Source: CAVVPY01 sp963750295
GTDB lineage: Bacteria > Actinomycetota > Actinomycetes > Mycobacteriales > Jatrophihabitantaceae
DNA: 64,000 nucleotides
Direction: 5' to 3'
Assembly: GCA_963750295.1 (NCBI GenBank)
Contig: CAVVPY010000001.1
Location: 1,736,001-1,800,000, forward strand
The position numbers and the translations under genes were made by a program. Under the pieces are notes generated by a model that was given only the letters and a program-made list of their open reading frames with translations, did no database searches and was not told the origin of the DNA. Shown piece by piece: positions 60,622 to 64,000 of this stretch; the stretch's first letter is position 1; each line of letters starts with the position of its first letter.

Positions 60622-60627
60622 CACTCT
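60622..60627 (+). promoter_or_regulatory. -10 CACTCT of the ACT-domain gene
   Basis: CACTCT, six bases, then GTG at 60634. It matches the leaderless pattern but with C in the first position. Confidence 0.4.
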
Positions 60628-60633
60628 GGGCAG

Positions 60634-61281
60634 GTGGCGTACATCCTGCGCATCGTGCTACCCGACCGCCCTGGCGCGCTCGGCGCGGTGGCGACGGCGC
60701 TCGGCCACGTCGGCGCGGACATCTTGAGCCTGGACGTCGTCGAGCGCACACCGGGGCACGCGACCGACGATCTGGTGATCGACCTGCCGCCCAATCGCCT
60801 CGCCGACTCGCTGGTGACCGCCGTGGGCACGGTGGCCGACGTCCACGTCGAGTCGATCCGCCCGTACGCGGGCCAGATCGATCCGCACCGTGAACTGGAA
60901 CTGCTCGACAACCTTGCCGCGCACCCGGCCCGCTCGCACGCGGTCCTCGCCGACGGCGTGGCGCGGGTGTTCCGCGCGGGCTGGGCGCTCGTCCTCGGCG
61001 AGCCCGCCCTCGGGCAGGCTCCGGTGCTCGCCGCGGGTAGCTCTGCACCGGAGGTCGAGACGATTCCGGTGCCGTGGTGGCCGCCGCGGCCGACGCGCGA
61101 ACTCGCCGCGGCCGGCGACTGGGCACCGGCTGACTGGGACCGCCTCGACACCCAGCTCGCGATCGCCCCGCTCGGCAAGGGGGCGTTGCTCGTGGGGCGT
61201 CCCGCGGTCCGCTGGCTGCCGTCCGAGCTGGTTCGGTTGCAGCATCTGGCCGCCATCGCCGCGACGGTCACCGCGGGTTAG
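60634..61281 (+). CDS. ACT domain-containing protein
   Basis: 215 residues. The first 75 residues are an ACT domain: YILRIVLPDRPGALGAVATA, GHVGADILSLDVVERTPGHA and DLVIDLPPNRLADSLVTAV. The remaining part, with VRWLPSELVRLQHLAAIAA at the end, is a GAF-like or unnamed domain. It corresponds to Rv3013, which sits between gatC and ligA in M. tuberculosis as I recall it. An amino-acid-sensing role is likely, but the ligand is unknown. Confidence 0.85.
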   Translation: MAYILRIVLPDRPGALGAVATALGHVGADILSLDVVERTPGHATDDLVIDLPPNRLADSLVTAVGTVADVHVESIRPYAGQIDPHRELELLDNLAAHPARSHAVLADGVARVFRAGWALVLGEPALGQAPVLAAGSSAPEVETIPVPWWPPRPTRELAAAGDWAPADWDRLDTQLAIAPLGKGALLVGRPAVRWLPSELVRLQHLAAIAATVTAG

Positions 61282-61335
61282 CCCTTTCCCGGTGCCATCC
61301 GCAGCCGCCGTCCGCAGCCGCAGATCAGCAGTCGT

Positions 61336-61341
61336 TAGCCT
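61336..61341 (+). promoter_or_regulatory. -10 TAGCCT of the SDR gene at 61348
   Basis: TAGCCT is followed by GCAGCC and the ATG, exactly 6 nt. Confidence 0.55.
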
Positions 61342-61347
61342 GCAGCC

Positions 61348-62223
61348 ATGAGCCGCTGGAGCGCCACCGACATCCCGGACCAGACCGGTCGCACGATCGT
61401 CGTGACGGGCGCCAACAGCGGCCTCGGCGAAGTGACGGCCGCAGCGCTGGCGGCCAAGGGCGCGCACGTGGTGCTCGCCTGCCGCAACACCGACAAGGGC
61501 CAGGCGGCGGCTGCGCGCATGTCCGGCAGCACCGACGTGCGTCGGCTCGACCTGGCCGACCTGTCCTCGGTGCGCTCCTTCGCCGCAGCGTGCGGTGCGT
61601 TGGACGTGCTCATCAACAACGCCGGCGTCATGGCCATCCCCCACCGCACGACCGAGGACGGCTTCGAGATGCAGTTCGGGACCAACTTCCTGGGTCACTT
61701 CGCCTTGACGGCGCTGCTGCTTCCCCAGCTCACCGACCGCGTCGTCACCCTGTCCAGTGGCGCCCACCGGATCGGGCGCATCGACATCGACGACCTGAAC
61801 TGGCACAAGCGCCGCTACCGCCGCTGGGCGGCGTACGGGCAGTCGAAGCTGGCCGATCTGATGTTCGCCTACGAGCTGCACCGCCGGCTGGCGGCGGCCG
61901 GCTCCTCGGTGCGGTCGCTGGCTGCGCACCCCGGGTACGCGGCCACCGAGTTGCAGTCGCACACCGAGTCGATCCAGGACCGGATCATGGCCCTCGGCAA
62001 CCGCCTGGTCGCCCAGGACGCCGGCCGGGGGTCACTGCCGACGCTGTACGCGGCGACGATGCCCGACGCCGAAAGCGGCGCGTTCTACGGGCCGGACGGG
62101 ATCGGCGAGCTGCGCGGGCAGCCCACCAAGGTCGGGTCGTCGAAGGCGTCCAAGGACCAGGCGGTGGCGGCGAAGCTCTGGGCCTCGGCCGAGCAGCTCA
62201 CCGGGTGTTCCGTCACGTTCTGA
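61348..62223 (+). CDS. SDR-family oxidoreductase (retinol dehydrogenase-like)
   Basis: 291 residues. VVTGANSGLGEVTAAALAAK is the cofactor motif and VLINNAGVMAIPHRTTEDGF the NNAG block, followed by EMQFGTNFLGHFALTALLLP. WAAYGQSKLADLMFAYELHR carries the YxxxK pair, and SLAAHPGYAATELQ is typical of the WW-oxidoreductase/retinol dehydrogenase-like group. It reduces or oxidises a hydrophobic alcohol/ketone; the substrate is unknown. Confidence 0.9.
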   Translation: MSRWSATDIPDQTGRTIVVTGANSGLGEVTAAALAAKGAHVVLACRNTDKGQAAAARMSGSTDVRRLDLADLSSVRSFAAACGALDVLINNAGVMAIPHRTTEDGFEMQFGTNFLGHFALTALLLPQLTDRVVTLSSGAHRIGRIDIDDLNWHKRRYRRWAAYGQSKLADLMFAYELHRRLAAAGSSVRSLAAHPGYAATELQSHTESIQDRIMALGNRLVAQDAGRGSLPTLYAATMPDAESGAFYGPDGIGELRGQPTKVGSSKASKDQAVAAKLWASAEQLTGCSVTF

Positions 62224-62268
62224 GCGCCGGGAACGTCCGGGCCGATCCGAGCACGCCTGCGAGCAGCG

Positions 62269-63183
62269 TCAGCGGGCGCTGACCGGGTGCGAACCCGACG
62301 TGGTGGCGAGCGCCCGGTGGCGGCTGCGCCCGATCGGGACGGGGCCTGCCGCGACGCCCTCACTGTCACGCTCCGCCGTGGCCGTGTTCGTGGCCGAGTT
62401 CGTGGCGACGAGCGCGGGAGCCGGGACCGGGACGGCCGGACGGACGGGGCGGACATGCGGCGCCGTGCGCCGGCGCGCCGCCAGCCGCACTGCCCGAACC
62501 CGGCCCGCTACCGCGGCGCACGCGCGTTCGGCGGTGGGCATGAGCCACGGCAGCGCCAGCAGGACGAGGCCACCGGCCAGCCACCCGCCGACCACATCAC
62601 TGATCCAGTGCGTCCGCAGATACAGCGTCCCGATTCCCACTGTCAGCGAGACGAACACCGCGAAGCCAATCGCCAGCCGGCGCCAGCGCACGGCCAGCAG
62701 GGCGATGACGCCGTAGAGCACAACCGCGTTGGACACATGCCCGGACGGGTAGATGTTGCCACCTGCGAACACCGCGTGGACGTCGGGAGTCGCGAGCGGA
62801 CCGATGCGGCCGATGAGCAGCTTCACCACGCCCACCGTCACGTTGAGGACGAGCAACGCGGTGGCGATCATGACGAGGGGCCGCACCGAGCGAGCCCGCC
62901 ACGCGGCCCAGGCGATCCAGGGCAGGGCGATCAGGGTCGACGGTGCGCGCTGGCCGAGCATGACGTAGATCGCGACGCGATCGCGGCCATCGGGCCCGAT
63001 CTGCCGCGGCAGGTGCAGGTTGAGGATGGTCTGGTCGAGGGTGAGGACCGGGCTGCGGAAGATGACGCCGAGCGTCAGCAGCAGATAGGCCACGAACAGA
63101 GTCGCGAAGACGGCGCCCCGCCACGGAACACTGGACCAGCGTCGTGGGAGCACCTCGCCGGTCACGTCCCGGGTTTGGCTCAC
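62269..63183 (-). CDS. PAP2-superfamily membrane phosphatase
   Basis: 304 residues with six membrane helices. The three PAP2 motifs appear as KLLIGRIGP (a variant of KxxxxxxRP), YPSGHVSNAVVLYGVIALLA and LYLRTHWISDVVGGWLAGGL. It probably dephosphorylates a lipid phosphate such as phosphatidic acid, phosphatidylglycerol phosphate or undecaprenyl pyrophosphate. The C-terminal ~80 residues are Arg/Ala/Pro-rich and cytosolic. GTG at 63183 follows AGGAAGG. Confidence 0.87.
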   Translation of the reverse strand: MSQTRDVTGEVLPRRWSSVPWRGAVFATLFVAYLLLTLGVIFRSPVLTLDQTILNLHLPRQIGPDGRDRVAIYVMLGQRAPSTLIALPWIAWAAWRARSVRPLVMIATALLVLNVTVGVVKLLIGRIGPLATPDVHAVFAGGNIYPSGHVSNAVVLYGVIALLAVRWRRLAIGFAVFVSLTVGIGTLYLRTHWISDVVGGWLAGGLVLLALPWLMPTAERACAAVAGRVRAVRLAARRRTAPHVRPVRPAVPVPAPALVATNSATNTATAERDSEGVAAGPVPIGRSRHRALATTSGSHPVSAR

Positions 63184-63326
63184 GCTTTCCTTCCTCGCAC
63201 AATTCTCTGTGATTGTCCCATCCGTGCTGGGCGATATCACATGCTTTGCCGGGCACTTTGTGACCGAGCGCACCGGATTCGGGCGCGCTGACGTCGAGCC
63301 GGGCACTTGCGCGTCCGCGGGCCGGC

Positions 63327-64000
63327 TCACGTCGGTGCATCCACCCCCGGCGGGCCACTGTCGAGCAACGCGCGAAAGCCCGCTTCGTCGAGGACGGAGA
63401 CGCCCAACTGCTCGGCCTTGTCGGCCTTGGTGCCGGCGTTCTCGCCCACCACGACGAAGTCGGTCTTCTTCGAGACCGATCCGGCCGCCTTGCCCCCGCG
63501 GGCGAGGATCGCTTCCTTCGCCTCGTCCCGCGAGAAGCCCTGCAGCGAACCGGTGACCACGACCGTCAACCCGGCGAGCGTCTTCGGGGTCGAGTCGTCG
63601 ACATCGTCGGCCGTGCGGACACCGGCAGCCGCCCACTTGTCGACGATCGCGACGTGCCAGTCGACGGCGAACCACTCCTGGACGGCCTCGGCGATCACGC
63701 CGCCGACCCCGTCGGCCGCCGCGAGCGCGTCGACCGACGCGGACCGGATCGCGTCGATCGAGCCGAACTCGGCGGCGAGCGCACGCGCAGCGGTGGGCCC
63801 GACATGGCGGATGGACAGCGCCACCAGCACGCGCCACAGCGGCTGGGCCTTGGCCTGCTCGAGGTTGGCGAGCAGCTTCAGCCCGTTGGCCGAGAGCACG
63901 CGCCCCTCGCGCACGCCGTCAGGATCGTCGGTCTTCTTCGCCGCGCGCGTGTAGAGCGCGACATCGGCCAACGCCTCGGCGGTGACGTCGAACAGGTCGC
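63327..64000 (-). CDS. ligA: NAD+-dependent DNA ligase, C-terminal part
   Basis: The frame is open to the window edge, so the 5' part is missing. Visible from the start are the end of the zinc/helix-hairpin-helix region (LFDVTAEALADVAL), the HhH domain (LSIRHVGPTAARALAAEFGS, ADGVGGVIAEAVQEWF) and a BRCT domain (LTVVVTGSLQGFSRDEAKEA, KKTDFVVVGENAGTKADKAE). It seals nicks in DNA replication and repair. The C-terminus ends shortly after the BRCT domain, as in actinobacterial LigA. Confidence 0.94.
   Translation of the reverse strand, partial: DLFDVTAEALADVALYTRAAKKTDDPDGVREGRVLSANGLKLLANLEQAKAQPLWRVLVALSIRHVGPTAARALAAEFGSIDAIRSASVDALAAADGVGGVIAEAVQEWFAVDWHVAIVDKWAAAGVRTADDVDDSTPKTLAGLTVVVTGSLQGFSRDEAKEAILARGGKAAGSVSKKTDFVVVGENAGTKADKAEQLGVSVLDEAGFRALLDSGPPGVDAPT

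Overview
The window is a gene-dense, high-GC stretch of an actinobacterial chromosome. GC-rich third codon positions, GTG starts, 4-bp ATGA/GTGA overlaps, leaderless promoters, TetR/GntR/ArsR regulators and the gene order all point that way. From 26.3 to 64 kb the order tRNA-Glu/tRNA-Gln, gltX, FAH-family gene, leuB, ilvC-ilvN-ilvB, D-2-hydroxyacid dehydrogenase, LppZ-like lipoprotein, gatB-gatA-gatC, ACT protein and ligA follows, as I recall it, the Rv2992c-Rv3014c block of Mycobacterium tuberculosis, with insertions. The paralogue content and the phosphatidylcholine synthase argue against Mycobacterium itself. A Frankia/Jatrophihabitans/Nakamurella-type relative is possible, but I cannot fix the order.

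Layout. 0-1.2 kb: end of a phenylacetate locus (paaZ fragment, paaI, paaR) with a PaaR-type operator. 1.2-13.5 kb: membrane and lipid genes: site-2 protease, Mg2+ P-type ATPase, a coupled phosphatidylcholine synthase/phospholipase D pair, glpD with a frameshifted tetR, an alkyl-DHAP-synthase-like flavoprotein, a diacylglycerol kinase and a frameshifted hemolysin III. 13.5-26.2 kb: groEL with CIRCE, two very small genes, an MprF-like lysyltransferase, an internally deleted radical SAM gene, an L,D-transpeptidase, a glutaredoxin, a 63-bp tandem repeat beside an MBL-hydrolase remnant, a cyclase/ATPase regulator, a DinB-fold enzyme and a GntR-ABC transporter operon. 26.3-31.2 kb: two tRNAs and an SDR-SDR-ALDH-acyl-CoA dehydrogenase cluster with KstR-like sites. 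31.3-37.8 kb: a repeat-built secreted protein, gltX-FAH, DUF4331 and two small envelope genes. 37.8-48.7 kb: branched-chain amino acid synthesis (cimA, leuB, ilvC, ilvN, a racemase, ilvB, ilvD). 48.8-64 kb: PH-domain protein, GH18, 2-hydroxyacid dehydrogenase, a lipoprotein/BtuF-like/FhuF-like operon, secreted proteins, gatCAB, ACT protein, SDR, PAP2 phosphatase and the 3' part of ligA.

How the genes work together. CimA and LeuB feed 2-oxobutyrate to IlvBN, IlvC and IlvD. Both cimA and ilvB are preceded by a tiny leader ORF and a rho-independent hairpin: the cimA leader carries three consecutive Ile codons and the ilvB leader carries Val-Leu-Ile, so the pathway is probably controlled by attenuation matched to its products. 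An amino-acid racemase gene is coupled between ilvB and ilvN. GltX, the nearby tRNA-Glu and tRNA-Gln, and GatCAB together form the indirect Gln-tRNA(Gln) route.

At least sixteen genes have a TANNNT- or CACNCT-like -10 element ending 6-7 nt before the start codon. I used this to choose starts. Three otherwise intact genes (tetR, hlyIII, a secreted beta-propeller protein) need one frameshift each; whether these are mutations or base-call errors cannot be decided from the sequence alone.
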